From Candidatus Blautia merdavium (GTDB lineage Bacteria; Bacillota; Clostridia; Lachnospirales; Lachnospiraceae), in the NCBI GenBank assembly GCA_019119975.1, contig DWVZ01000142.1, positions 1-58,622 on the forward strand: a DNA stretch of 58,622 bases, written 5' to 3'. Below are positions 23,681-32,585 of the stretch, piece by piece. Both the position numbers and the translations under genes were made by a program. A model generated the notes under the pieces. It did no database searches. It saw only the letters and a program-made list of their open reading frames with translations, and was not told the origin of the DNA. Each line of letters begins with the position of its first letter. Position 1 is the stretch's first letter.

Positions 23681-25579
23681 ATGGAAAGAAATCTGGCACA
23701 GGAAAAGGCGGTCTGCCACAATCAGGGACCCATGATGCTGCTTGCCGGACCAGGTTCCGGAAAGACCACCACCATGACAAGGCGGGTGGTGCATCTGATC
23801 ACAGAGTGCAGGGTGAATCCGGCGCATATCCTGGTAGTGACCTTTACTAAGGCTGCAGCCCGGGAGATGCGGGAGCGGTTCTGGAAGCTCTGCGCCCTTT
23901 CCGGGGTCAGGAGCAATTACAGCCTGGTAACCTTCGGCACGTTTCACGGGATTTTCTATGGGATCCTGAAAGCAGCGTACGGGCTTACAGGAAAGAATAT
24001 CCTCAGTGAGGATAAGAAATATGAATTGTTAAAAGAAATCGTCTATAAAGAACAGGTGGATACAGAAGATGAGAGGGAGCTCTTTGAAGGGCTGGTGCAG
24101 GAGATCAGTGAGGTGAAAAATGCCCGGATCCCTCTGGAGCACTACTATTCCAGGAACTGTCCGGACGAGGTCTTCCGCAGGATTTATACGGCTTATGTGT
24201 CAGCCTGCCGCCGGGCAAGGCTTTTGGACTTTGACGATATGCTCCTGTACTGCTATGACCTACTGGACCAGAGACCGGACATCCTGGCAGGGTGGCGGGA
24301 GAAGTTCCAGTATATTCTGGTGGATGAGTTCCAGGATATCAATAAGCTCCAGTACGACATTGTAAAAATGCTGGCAGCGCCCAGGAACAATCTGTTCATT
24401 GTAGGAGATGACGATCAGTCCATCTATGCCTTTCGGGGAGCAAAGCCGGAGATCATGATGCACTTCCCCAAGGATTTTCCAAAGGTACATACGGAAATCC
24501 TGTCCTGCAATTACCGCTCCACAGAGGAGATCGTGGAAGCGGCAGGGAAGGTGATTTCCTTTAATCAGAGGCGGTTTAAGAAAAAGATCCATGCCAACAA
24601 GGAAAAGGGAATGCCGCCGGTGGTGAAGATTTTTGAAAAGGAAAAAGAAGAGGAGCAGTATGTGCGGGAGTGTATCCGCAGATATGCCCAGAGCGGAACG
24701 CCTTATGAGGAGATGGCAGTGCTTTACCGGACCAATTCCGGCGCCGGGTTCCTGGTGGAGAAGCTGATGGAATATCAGATCCCTTTCCAGATGCGGGACA
24801 TTCTGCCTAATCTGTATGAGCACTGGATTTCCAGAAATATGATTTCCTATATGAAGCTGGCTAAGGGCGACCGCAGCAGAAGGGAATTTCTCCAGGTAAT
24901 GAACCGTCCCAACCGATATATTTCCAGGGCAGCTTTAGAGGAGCCTACCGTGTCCTTTGAAGCGCTCCGTTGGCATTATGAAGGAAAGGAATGGCTTTTG
25001 GACCGGATCGATAAGCTGGAGGAGGACCTGGGAAAGATCCGTGAGATGACGCCCTACGGCGCTATCAATTACATCCGCTATGGTGTGGGATATGATGAGT
25101 ATCTGAAGGACTATGCATCTTACAGAAAACTGAAGGTGCAGGATCTCTATGAAGTCCTGGAGGAGCTGGCAGACCAGGCAAAGGGCTATAAGACCTTTGA
25201 CGAGTGGTTTGCCCATATCCGGGAGTATACGGAGAGTCTGAAGGAGCAGGCAAAGAAGCAGTCCGCAGAGAAAAAAGGCGTGGTGATCTCCACCCTGCAC
25301 AGCATCAAAGGGCTGGAGTTTGACAAGGTCTTTATTATGGATGTCAATGAAGGCAGCATTCCCTATCACAAAGCCGTGTCGGAAAGTGACATTGAGGAAG
25401 AACGGAGACTTTTTTACGTGGGCATGACCCGGGCGCGGGAGGAGCTGCAGCTGCTCCTGGTAAAAGAGCGGCATGAAAAGAGACTGGAGCCCTCCCGGTT
25501 CTTAAGAGAGAGCGGGCTGCTGCCGGATTCCGGCAGGCAGAAGGGAGAGCAGGCTGCTGTAGAGATCTTTGGCAGGTAG
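23681..25579 (+). CDS. UvrD/PcrA-type ATP-dependent DNA helicase
   Basis: A 632-residue superfamily 1A helicase that unwinds DNA 3' to 5'. Walker A is GPGSGKTTT (residues 23-31), Walker B is LVDEFQDINK (around 214), then GDDDQSIYAFRGA, the NYRS motif, STLHSIKGLEFDKVF and YVGMTRAREEL. The frame is open 34 codons further upstream, but ATG 23681 has GGAG seven bases before it and begins the conserved part. It is shorter than PcrA (about 730), lacking part of the C-terminal region. It probably serves in repair or recombination; the specific role is unknown. Confidence 0.9.
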   Translation: MERNLAQEKAVCHNQGPMMLLAGPGSGKTTTMTRRVVHLITECRVNPAHILVVTFTKAAAREMRERFWKLCALSGVRSNYSLVTFGTFHGIFYGILKAAYGLTGKNILSEDKKYELLKEIVYKEQVDTEDERELFEGLVQEISEVKNARIPLEHYYSRNCPDEVFRRIYTAYVSACRRARLLDFDDMLLYCYDLLDQRPDILAGWREKFQYILVDEFQDINKLQYDIVKMLAAPRNNLFIVGDDDQSIYAFRGAKPEIMMHFPKDFPKVHTEILSCNYRSTEEIVEAAGKVISFNQRRFKKKIHANKEKGMPPVVKIFEKEKEEEQYVRECIRRYAQSGTPYEEMAVLYRTNSGAGFLVEKLMEYQIPFQMRDILPNLYEHWISRNMISYMKLAKGDRSRREFLQVMNRPNRYISRAALEEPTVSFEALRWHYEGKEWLLDRIDKLEEDLGKIREMTPYGAINYIRYGVGYDEYLKDYASYRKLKVQDLYEVLEELADQAKGYKTFDEWFAHIREYTESLKEQAKKQSAEKKGVVISTLHSIKGLEFDKVFIMDVNEGSIPYHKAVSESDIEEERRLFYVGMTRAREELQLLLVKERHEKRLEPSRFLRESGLLPDSGRQKGEQAAVEIFGR

Positions 25580-25647
25580 AAAGTAGAATGGACTGCCAGT
25601 TCTTGCAGGAAGTCCCGGTACATAGAAAGAAGAAACAGGAGGCAGCG

Positions 25648-26298
25648 ATGGAGAAACCTCAGATCAGGATTTATACAGGCAGGATCTCTGTCTGGACCCA
25701 GGAGCTTTTGGAGGAGGGCAGAAGGCGGGAAAGCGCCTGCGGCAGGCTCCTTCTCGCCCTGGGACTTTTCGAGACAGGCAGAGGAGAGCTTTTAAAAGGA
25801 GCGAGGACCTTTTCCCAGGTGCTTAAGCTGCTGGATGCCCTGACGGTTTCCGGAGCCCATGGAAAGCCCGGTTTCCCCGGGTATCCCCAGATTCAGTTTA
25901 ACATCAGCCATTCCGGAGAATATGCGGCGTGCGCCCTGACCCGTGTGCCCTGCGGGCTGGATATCCAGGAGATACGGGGATTCCGGGGAAAGCGGATCCT
26001 GGAGCGCACCATGGATGAGGAACAGCAGAGACAGATTCTGTCCTCCGCAGATCCTGCTCTGGCGTTTTCCAGGCTGTGGGCAGAAAAAGAAAGCATAGTC
26101 AAGCTGTCAGGAGAAGGACTGTCCCGTTCTTTCAGGGATCTGAAGCCCCCGGTCTGGAGGGAAACCTTTGAGCAGCTGCCTGCCTACACAGGAAGTATCT
26201 GTGCAGGAGTCCCCTGCTGGATATCGGTGGAGGAGGTACTGCCCCAGAGGCTTTGGCAAGCTCTCACACAAGCAGAGAGGAACTTAGAAAAGGGATAG
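25648..26298 (+). CDS. 4'-phosphopantetheinyl transferase (Sfp family)
   Basis: A 216-residue transferase that loads phosphopantetheine from CoA onto carrier proteins. Family motifs: FNISHSGEYAACAL, CGLDIQEIRGF (Mg-binding Asp and Glu) and FSRLWAEKESIVKLSGEG. ATG 25648, six bases after AGGAGG, is preferred over an in-frame ATG at 25588. No polyketide or nonribosomal peptide genes lie nearby. It may activate AcpP or a carrier protein encoded elsewhere. Confidence 0.88.
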   Translation: MEKPQIRIYTGRISVWTQELLEEGRRRESACGRLLLALGLFETGRGELLKGARTFSQVLKLLDALTVSGAHGKPGFPGYPQIQFNISHSGEYAACALTRVPCGLDIQEIRGFRGKRILERTMDEEQQRQILSSADPALAFSRLWAEKESIVKLSGEGLSRSFRDLKPPVWRETFEQLPAYTGSICAGVPCWISVEEVLPQRLWQALTQAERNLEKG

Positions 26299-26318
26299 CC
26301 CCGGGAATCAGAAAAAGA

Positions 26319-26365
26319 AAAAAGATCAATATCCGCCGGACGTCAGCGGGTATTGATCTTTTTTT
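26319..26365. terminator. Bidirectional terminator between the PPTase and AraC genes
   Basis: AAAAAGATCAATATCCGC and GCGGGTATTGATCTTTTT form a long hairpin with A-run and T-run flanks, working on both strands. The stop codon of the minus-strand AraC gene lies inside it. Confidence 0.85.
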
Positions 26366-27209
26366 GATGGAAGGCGCTGCGGTACTGGGTAGGCGTCATG
26401 CCCTCCTGCTTTTTAAACAGCTTCATAAACTGCTTTTCATCGGGAAAGCCGCACATCTCGGCAATCTGGCAGACCCGCAGGTTTTTATTCATCAGCAGGT
26501 TCTTTGCCGCCTGGATCCGGGTGCGGCGGATATAGGTCAGAAGAGAGAGCCCCGTGTGCTTTTTAAACAGTGTGGTAAGATAGGCAGGATGGTAATGGAA
26601 CTGCCGGGCAAGGGACTGGGCGCTTAAGGGCTGGTCAAAGTGGGACTCGATCCACTGGATGGCATCCAGCACCGGGGAAGGAAGGGACCCCTCCTGTTCC
26701 TGTCTGGCATTCAGAAGCTCTTCGCTGATCTGGAGCAGCAAAAGATTCATGGCGTAGGTGCAGGAAAGCGTCTGCCGGTACTGGTGGCGTCTGGCGAGAT
26801 CCAGCAGCTGGACAAAGAGCACCGAGCAGCGTTTCTGCCCGGAAAGCCTGCCCTTTTCCGGAAGCAGGAGAGCATCCGGTTCTCCGGCAGAAAGGGAAAG
26901 CGGTTCTTTGGCAGAGAAAATCTGAAAGTCCTCCTGATCCAGGGTGAAATGGACCCAGTAGTAAGAGAGGGGACCCTGGCTGGGCCTAGTCCCGAAGTGT
27001 TCCTTTCCCGGGAATAAAAGAAAGAATTCTCCGGGACAGATCTCCCAGGGCACTTCCTCCTGGGTAAGATACAGCGTGCCCTCCTGTACCAGCAGCAGCA
27101 CGAAGCAGTTCATGGTCCTTCTGGCATGGACAAAGCCGTCTTCACTGATGAGATTCCCGCAGGTAAGGAAAGACGCGGGGGTTTGTGTTTTGATCCTGCA
27201 CTGCAACAT
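26343..27209 (-). CDS. AraC-family transcriptional regulator
   Basis: A 288-residue regulator. The N-terminal ~150 residues form a cupin-like ligand-binding domain (TLYLTQEEVPWEICPGEFFLL segment; HFGTRPSQGPLSYYWVHF). The last ~100 residues hold the double helix-turn-helix (SAQSLARQFHYHPAYLTTLFK; RVCQIAEMCGFPDEKQFMKLFK). It is divergent from the GH127 gene across 157 bases, so it most likely activates that gene in response to an arabinose-type sugar. The ligand is inferred. Confidence 0.88.
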   Translation of the reverse strand: MLQCRIKTQTPASFLTCGNLISEDGFVHARRTMNCFVLLLVQEGTLYLTQEEVPWEICPGEFFLLFPGKEHFGTRPSQGPLSYYWVHFTLDQEDFQIFSAKEPLSLSAGEPDALLLPEKGRLSGQKRCSVLFVQLLDLARRHQYRQTLSCTYAMNLLLLQISEELLNARQEQEGSLPSPVLDAIQWIESHFDQPLSAQSLARQFHYHPAYLTTLFKKHTGLSLLTYIRRTRIQAAKNLLMNKNLRVCQIAEMCGFPDEKQFMKLFKKQEGMTPTQYRSAFHQKKINTR

Positions 27210-27244
27210 CTAAAAAATGACCACCTTTTCTTTTGGAATGGAAG

Positions 27245-27272
27245 TTGAAAATATCTGGGATTATCGTATCAT
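27245..27272 (+). promoter_or_regulatory. Candidate promoter of the GH127 gene
   Basis: TTGAAA (27245-27250), 16 bases, TATCAT (27267-27272). It lies between the divergent AraC and GH127 genes. I could not pick out a clear AraC-type direct repeat next to it. Confidence 0.45.
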
Positions 27273-27366
27273 AAGAGACATGGAAATACAAGAACTGACA
27301 CTGCCGAAAGGAAGCCCTTTTACGGTTTCCCGGGCAGAAGGACGCAGATAGTAGGAGGTATGAAAA

Positions 27367-29310
27367 ATGCTTGAGAAAAAGCTTGCTATGTTTCCTCTGG
27401 ATAAGATCCAGATTACGGATGATTTCTGGAAAGGCTATATGGAGCTGGTGCGGACCCATGTGATCCCCTACCAGTGGGAGGCGTTAAACGACCGGATCGA
27501 GGGTGCGGAGCCCAGCCGCTGCATCCAGAATTTCCGCCGGGCAGCAGGATTGGAAGAGGGTGGATTTGAAGGTATGGTGTTTCAGGACAGCGATGTGTAT
27601 AAATGGCTGGAGGCAGTTGCCTATTCCCTGACCTGGCATCCCGATGAAGCCCTGGAAAAGACAGCCGACGAGGCCATTGACCTGATCGCCAGGGCGCAGC
27701 AGCCGGACGGCTATCTGGATACCTATTATATCTTAAACGGACTGGATCAGAGATTTACCAATCTGACTGACAATCATGAAATGTACTGTATGGGACATAT
27801 GGTGGAGGCTGCGGTGGCATATTATCATGCCACAGGAAAGAGAAAGCTTCTGGATGTGGCAGCTGCCTTTGTCAACTGTGCTTATGAGAATTTGGGAAGA
27901 GAACCCGGGAAAAAGCGGGGCTATCCGGGACACGAGGTGGCAGAGATGGCGCTGGCAGCTCTCTATGGCATTACAAAAGACAAAAGGCATCTGGAGCTGG
28001 CAAAATATTTTATTGATGAGAGAGGACAGCAGCCCCTGTACTTTGCCCAGGAGAAAAAGGAAAGCGGCGCGGAATTTTTCTGGAAAGACAGCTATTTCCA
28101 GTATCAGTATTACCAGGCAGGTCTGCCGGTGAGAGAGCAGGACAAGGCAGAAGGCCATGCGGTGCGGGCAGTGTATCTGTATTCCGGCATGGCGGAGGTG
28201 GCAAGCGCTACAGAGGATCAGGAGCTGTTTGAAGCCTGCGAAAGGCTCTGGAATAATATTGTGGAAAAGCAGATGTATGTGACAGGAGCCATCGGAGCCA
28301 CCGCTTACGGAGAATCCTTTACCTTTGACTACGATCTGCCCAATGATACGGTCTATGCAGAGACCTGCGCTGCCATCGGACTGATCTTCTTCGCCAGGAG
28401 GATGTTCGAGATCACCAAGGACAGCCGTTATGCCGATGTGATGGAGCGGGCGCTCTACAACGGTGTGATCTCCGGCATGTCTCTGGACGGTACGAAATTT
28501 TTCTATGTGAATCCCCTGGAAGTGGTGCCGGAAGCAAGCCAGAAGGATTTTAACAAGATGCATGTAAAAGTGGAGCGCCAGAAATGGTTCGGCTGCGCCT
28601 GCTGCCCGCCCAATGTAGCGCGTCTTTTGGCTTCCATCGGCGGCTATGCTTATGAAGTCAGCGAAGATTCGATTTATATGAACCTGTTTCTGGGAGGAGA
28701 CATGGAGGCAGTGCTGGATGGAAAAGAGAACCGGTTCCATGTAGAAACCCATTATCCCTGGGACGGAGAGGTGACGGTACAGGTGGAGAATGCACAGGAC
28801 AGTGAATTCCTCTTAGCTCTGCGTATCCCCGGCTGGTGCCGGGACTGGAGCCTGCAGGTAAACGGACAGGATCAGAATGCAGCGGTAGAAAAAGGCTATG
28901 CCTGTCTGAGGAGAACCTTCCAAAACGGAGATCAGATCCGGCTGCAGCTTTCCATGCCGGTGACCCTTGTGGAAGCCAATCCAAGAGTGCGGGAAGATAT
29001 CGGAAAGGTAGCCGTCATGCGGGGACCTGTAGTCTACTGCCTGGAGGAAGCCGATAACGGGGATCAGCTGCAGCAGCTCTATCTGCAGGAACAGCCGGAA
29101 TTTCAGGTTCAGTACGAAAAAGAGCTGTTAAAAGGTGTTGTGACCCTGACTGCCAGGGGAAAAAGAGTATCGGAAAAGCAATGGGATGCCAGGACCCTGT
29201 ATCAGCCTTATACAGGAAAGTCCTATGAAGAACAGACCTTAAAATTTATTCCCTACTATGCCTGGACCAATCGGGAACCGGGAGAGATGCTGGTGTGGGT
29301 AAGGATTTAA
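27367..29310 (+). CDS. GH127 beta-L-arabinofuranosidase
   Basis: A 647-residue glycoside hydrolase of family GH127 that releases beta-L-arabinofuranose from plant glycans. It has an (alpha/alpha)6-type barrel with the signatures AQQPDGYLDTYYI, NHEMYCMGHMVEAAVAYY and WFGCACCPPNVARLLASI (about residue 405-420). The adjacent cysteines correspond to the nucleophile and zinc-ligand pair known from Bifidobacterium HypBA1; a beta-sandwich C-terminus follows. There is no signal peptide, so it acts in the cytoplasm on imported oligosaccharides. No sugar transporter lies beside it. Its last 65 bases overlap the end of the convergent MATE gene. Confidence 0.92.
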   Translation: MLEKKLAMFPLDKIQITDDFWKGYMELVRTHVIPYQWEALNDRIEGAEPSRCIQNFRRAAGLEEGGFEGMVFQDSDVYKWLEAVAYSLTWHPDEALEKTADEAIDLIARAQQPDGYLDTYYILNGLDQRFTNLTDNHEMYCMGHMVEAAVAYYHATGKRKLLDVAAAFVNCAYENLGREPGKKRGYPGHEVAEMALAALYGITKDKRHLELAKYFIDERGQQPLYFAQEKKESGAEFFWKDSYFQYQYYQAGLPVREQDKAEGHAVRAVYLYSGMAEVASATEDQELFEACERLWNNIVEKQMYVTGAIGATAYGESFTFDYDLPNDTVYAETCAAIGLIFFARRMFEITKDSRYADVMERALYNGVISGMSLDGTKFFYVNPLEVVPEASQKDFNKMHVKVERQKWFGCACCPPNVARLLASIGGYAYEVSEDSIYMNLFLGGDMEAVLDGKENRFHVETHYPWDGEVTVQVENAQDSEFLLALRIPGWCRDWSLQVNGQDQNAAVEKGYACLRRTFQNGDQIRLQLSMPVTLVEANPRVREDIGKVAVMRGPVVYCLEEADNGDQLQQLYLQEQPEFQVQYEKELLKGVVTLTARGKRVSEKQWDARTLYQPYTGKSYEEQTLKFIPYYAWTNREPGEMLVWVRI

Positions 29311-30601
29311 TCATCAGTACAATAACTGCCGCAGCCACGATCAGCTCGGTCAGCGGCATGGCGAACCACAGGGCATGGGCGCCAAAAACTGCCGGCAGAA
29401 GATAGATCAGGATGCCGCTGATCACCAGCCCTCTGGAAACTGAGATCAGGAAGGAAGCCCCGGGCTTCATCAGTGACTGGAAATAATAGGTAGAGAAAAT
29501 ATTCAGCGGCAGCAGGAGGAAGGAAATGCAGTAGCTGCGGATGATGGCAGGAGCAATCCGCAGCACCTCCTGGGTGGGATCCATAAATATCTTTACAAAT
29601 CCATTGGGAAACGCCATAGTCAGGAAAAACCAAAAACCGCTGAAAAAGGCGGCAGTAAGCAGAGCATATTTCAAAGTCTCCCGGATCCGGTCAAACTTCC
29701 CTGCGCCGAAATTCAGAGAGATCACAGGCTGGGCTGCCTGTCCCACGCTGTAGGCGCAGCACTGGACAAAGGTACTGATATTTACAATGATACTGTACAC
29801 AGAAAGGGCATTGGTACCCAGATATTTCATGATCTGGCGGTTAAAAAAGACCGTCAGGATCCCCATTGCCACATCAATGAAAAAGGTGGAAAATCCGGTT
29901 ACCACAATGCCTTTCAGTTTCAGAAGAAAACCGTGTACCCGGCACAGGCGCAGAGTATTTCGGGCAGAGAAAAAGTGACTCAGCATAACGGCAAAGGAAA
30001 CCCCTGCCCCTATGGCTGTGGCAAGCCCTGCGCCCAGGATCCCCAGATCAAAAACAAACACAAAGACATAATCCCCGAAAACATTAAAGATGCCTCCAGC
30101 CAGGACCGCTTTCGTGGCAAGGGCAGGATGGCTGTCATTTCTTAAAAACGCTGCCAGCATCTGATTAAAGAGAAACAGCGGAACGGCAAATTTCACGGGA
30201 AACAGATATTCCCGGGCAAGGGGCAGCAGCTCCTGGGAAGCGCCGAAAAACAGCAGCATTTCTTTGTCAAAAAACACAATGACGATCCAGCACAGGGCAG
30301 AGAACAGTACCGTTCCCAAAAGCGCGCAGGTGAAATATTCATTTTCATTTTTGTCTATATTTTTTCCCCGGACGGTTCCGAAGATCACCGAGCCTCCGAT
30401 GCCGGTCAGAAGCCCCAGACTGTAGATAATGTTCCATACAGGGGCGACGATGGCAAGGGCGGCAGTACCTTCCGGTCCCTGGTACTGCCCGACCATGGCA
30501 GTATCCACCAGTCCGTAGATGGAACTGATGAGAGCGCTTCCAAAGGCGGCGGCAAGGTATTTCAGATATACGCCCCGGATTTTGTCAGTCAGCAGATTCA
30601 T
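29246..30601 (-). CDS. MATE family efflux transporter
   Basis: A 451-residue membrane protein with about twelve hydrophobic helices, a cation-coupled exporter of the MATE type (DTAMVGQYQGPEGTAALAIV near the start; GQAAQPVISLNFGAG at mid-length). The ATG at 30607 touches the AAAGGAG, so the ATG at 30601, seven bases away, is preferred. Its leader contains a promoter, a structured element and a terminator, which points to riboswitch control, and guanidinium-like compounds are a reasonable substrate guess. The last ~20 codons overlap the end of the GH127 gene on the other strand. Confidence 0.9.
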   Translation of the reverse strand: MNLLTDKIRGVYLKYLAAAFGSALISSIYGLVDTAMVGQYQGPEGTAALAIVAPVWNIIYSLGLLTGIGGSVIFGTVRGKNIDKNENEYFTCALLGTVLFSALCWIVIVFFDKEMLLFFGASQELLPLAREYLFPVKFAVPLFLFNQMLAAFLRNDSHPALATKAVLAGGIFNVFGDYVFVFVFDLGILGAGLATAIGAGVSFAVMLSHFFSARNTLRLCRVHGFLLKLKGIVVTGFSTFFIDVAMGILTVFFNRQIMKYLGTNALSVYSIIVNISTFVQCCAYSVGQAAQPVISLNFGAGKFDRIRETLKYALLTAAFFSGFWFFLTMAFPNGFVKIFMDPTQEVLRIAPAIIRSYCISFLLLPLNIFSTYYFQSLMKPGASFLISVSRGLVISGILIYLLPAVFGAHALWFAMPLTELIVAAAVIVLMIKSLPTPASLPVPDWSRHSRE

Positions 30602-30671
30602 ATACATTCTCCTTTACGTAATAAAATCATAAGAAGCGGGTCAGGAAAACCATCCGCCGGACCCTGAAATT

Positions 30672-30759
30672 AAAAAAGCCGGATAAAGAACCAGGCATCT
30701 CAGCCTGCCACCTTATCCGGCATTTCATTTCCTGTGAATGATCTACCCTCCGCGTGAGC
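30672..30759 (-). ncRNA. Probable riboswitch leader with terminator before the MATE gene (guanidine-IV/mepA candidate)
   Basis: The minus-strand transcript should start near 30759. It carries a conserved-looking segment (GGAGGGTAGATCATTC and ACAGGAAATGAAATG, 30722-30752), followed at once by a perfect hairpin, GCCGGATAA/TTATCCGGC, with an inner GGCAGGC/GCCTGG stem and a TTTTTT tail (30672-30721). The MATE start lies about 70 bases beyond. A terminator inside a transporter leader implies conditional read-through. The guanidine-IV (mepA motif) class is known upstream of MATE genes in Clostridia and is my best guess; I could not compare it with the consensus. Confidence 0.6.
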
Positions 30760-30765
30760 AAGACG

Positions 30766-30794
30766 ATTCTAACACAGTTTCCAAAGCTTTGCAA
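30766..30794 (-). promoter_or_regulatory. Promoter of the MATE leader
   Basis: Read on the minus strand: TTGCAA (30789-30794), 17 bases, TAGAAT (30766-30771). It starts transcription just before the structured element. Confidence 0.7.
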
Positions 30795-30814
30795 GCAGGA
30801 AAATGTGCAGGTTC

Positions 30815-30850
30815 CAGGAATAAACACAGATTGTCCCAAATATATTATCT
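30815..30850 (+). promoter_or_regulatory. Weak candidate SigE promoter of the spoIIIA operon
   Basis: GAATA followed after 14 bases by CAAATATA resembles, with mismatches, mother-cell SigE sites. It is about 20-50 bases before spoIIIAA, where a SigE promoter is expected from Bacillus. The match is poor. Confidence 0.3.
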
Positions 30851-30866
30851 TAAAGAGGTGAGGACA

Positions 30867-31838
30867 ATGAAAAATACAGAAATTACAAGGCTGTTTCCCG
30901 CCCGGATCCGGGACGCGTTAGAAGCAGCCCGGTTTTCCATGGAGCAGATCTATGAGATCCGGCTTCGTGTCAACGCGCCTCTGATCGTGATCTTTAAAGG
31001 AAAGGAATACTTCCTCACACAGCAGGGAGGCTTTTCCAGAGAAGAGTCAGAGGCATGTTTTGTAAGTGCAGAGGATTTAAAAGAGACCATGGAATACATC
31101 AGCAATTATTCTATGTATGCTTTTGAAGATGAGATCCGGCAGGGTTTTATCACTATCCAGGGCGGACACCGGGTAGGGATTGCGGGGAAAACCGTTTTAG
31201 AAGGAGACAAGATCAAAAGTGTAAAATACATATCCTATATCAATCTCCGGCTTTCCCATCAGATCAAAGACTGCGCGGTGCCTCTGCTTCCTTATATCAT
31301 CAAAGACAGCCGCATCTGCCATACCCTGATCATCTCTCCGCCCAGATGCGGAAAGACAACCCTGCTGCGGGACCTGATCCGCCAGGTCAGCAATGGGAAC
31401 CGGTATCTGCCCGGCGTATCAGTAGGCGTAGTGGACGAAAGGTCCGAGATCGGCGGCTCCTATCAGGGGATTCCCCAGAATGACCTGGGCATCCGCACCG
31501 ATGTGCTGGACTGCTGTCCCAAGGCAGAGGGGATGATGATGCTGATTCGCTCCATGTCCCCGGAGGTGGTGGCAGTGGACGAACTGGGGGACTATGAGGA
31601 TATTCACGCCATTGAGTCTGTGATCCACTGCGGCTGCAAATTGTTTGCTACGGTCCACGGCAGCTCCATAGAAGATATGAAGCGCAAGCCTCTGATGCAG
31701 AGACTGGTCCAGGAACGGATCTTTGAGCGTTATATCGTGCTGCAGCATAAGGACCGGGCAGGACGGGTGCGGGCAATCTTTGACGAGAGAGGGACCAGCC
31801 TGTATGACGACCAGCGCAGGCAGGGGATCCTATGCTGA
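30867..31838 (+). CDS. spoIIIAA: Stage III sporulation protein AA (ATPase)
   Basis: A 323-residue AAA-type ATPase of the secretion-ATPase group, proposed to power the SpoIIIA-SpoIIQ channel between mother cell and forespore. Walker A is SPPRCGKTTLLRD (around residue 158) and Walker B lies in VVAVDELGDYED. The frame is open upstream, but ATG 30867 has AGGTGAGG before it and matches the family start. First gene of the eight-gene spoIIIA operon; it overlaps spoIIIAB by seven bases. Confidence 0.95.
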   Translation: MKNTEITRLFPARIRDALEAARFSMEQIYEIRLRVNAPLIVIFKGKEYFLTQQGGFSREESEACFVSAEDLKETMEYISNYSMYAFEDEIRQGFITIQGGHRVGIAGKTVLEGDKIKSVKYISYINLRLSHQIKDCAVPLLPYIIKDSRICHTLIISPPRCGKTTLLRDLIRQVSNGNRYLPGVSVGVVDERSEIGGSYQGIPQNDLGIRTDVLDCCPKAEGMMMLIRSMSPEVVAVDELGDYEDIHAIESVIHCGCKLFATVHGSSIEDMKRKPLMQRLVQERIFERYIVLQHKDRAGRVRAIFDERGTSLYDDQRRQGILC

Positions 31839-32350
31839 AGGCGGCAGGAGCCATTCTGGTAATCTTTGCCTGTACAGCCCTGGGCTATGCGCAAAGCCTG
31901 ACCTTTCAGAAACGCCTGGGCTGTCTGGAAGAGATCCGAAAGATGACGGTACTCCTTCTGGGAGAGATCACCTATCGAAAGGAGGCGCTGCCGCAGGCAA
32001 TGGAGCGGGTTTCCGGCAAAGTAGCTGCCCCGCTTTCTGAGTTTCTCAAAGAGGTGTCCCGGGAAGCGGGGACCTGCCAGGGCGTCCGGTTTTCCCAGAT
32101 TTTTGCAGGCAGGGCACAGAGATTTTTCAAGGACAGCGGCATGACCCGCCAGGACACAGAAAGCTTTGTCCAGCTGGGAGAATATCTGGGGTATATGGAT
32201 GTGACCATGCAGCAAAATACCATTCAGCTGTACTTAAAAGAGCTGGAACTCCAGATCCAGCAGGCGCAGAAAGAAGAGCCTGTGAAAACAAAGCTGTACC
32301 GGAGCATGGGGGCAATGGGAGGGATTTTTCTCGCTGTCATGCTGCTGTAA
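31832..32350 (+). CDS. spoIIIAB: Stage III sporulation protein AB
   Basis: A 172-residue protein with membrane helices at both ends (AAGAILVIFACTALGYA; GAMGGIFLAVMLL) and a helical cytoplasmic middle, like the type II secretion GspF-related SpoIIIAB. It is part of the mother-cell side of the feeding channel. Start overlaps the end of spoIIIAA, indicating coupled translation. Confidence 0.92.
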   Translation: MLKAAGAILVIFACTALGYAQSLTFQKRLGCLEEIRKMTVLLLGEITYRKEALPQAMERVSGKVAAPLSEFLKEVSREAGTCQGVRFSQIFAGRAQRFFKDSGMTRQDTESFVQLGEYLGYMDVTMQQNTIQLYLKELELQIQQAQKEEPVKTKLYRSMGAMGGIFLAVMLL

Positions 32351-32380
32351 GGAGAACTGGTTTCAGGGATAGGAGGAAAT

Positions 32381-32575
32381 GTGGAAGTTAGTTTGTTGTT
32401 TAAAATCGGGGCAGTGGGAATCCTGGTGTCGGTCCTGTGTCAGATCCTGAAACACAGCCAGAGGGAAGAGCTTGCCTTTCTCACCAGTCTGACAGGACTT
32501 TTGATGGTGCTGTTCTGGGTACTGCCCTATATCTATGATCTGTTCATGACCATACAGGATTTGTTTGCGCTGTAG
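32381..32575 (+). CDS. spoIIIAC: Stage III sporulation protein AC
   Basis: A 64-residue protein with two hydrophobic helices (FKIGAVGILVSVLCQILK; LTGLLMVLFWVLPYIYDLF). GTG start at 32381 with AGGAGGAA upstream. Membrane component of the spoIIIA channel; size and position match the family. Confidence 0.92.
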   Translation: MEVSLLFKIGAVGILVSVLCQILKHSQREELAFLTSLTGLLMVLFWVLPYIYDLFMTIQDLFAL

Positions 32576-32585
32576 GAGGATCTGC

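Noticed and set aside
27733-28752. Minus-strand open frame of about 339 codons opposite the GH127 gene
   Set aside because: Antisense shadow caused by codon use in the GH127 gene; no ribosome site or recognisable family.
30722-30752. Resemblance of the MATE leader to the 5' part of a tetrahydrofolate riboswitch (GGAGGGTAGAT)
   Set aside because: The matching 3' half that should close the outer stem (CTCC region) is missing, and the gene is not a folate gene; a MATE-linked class fits better.
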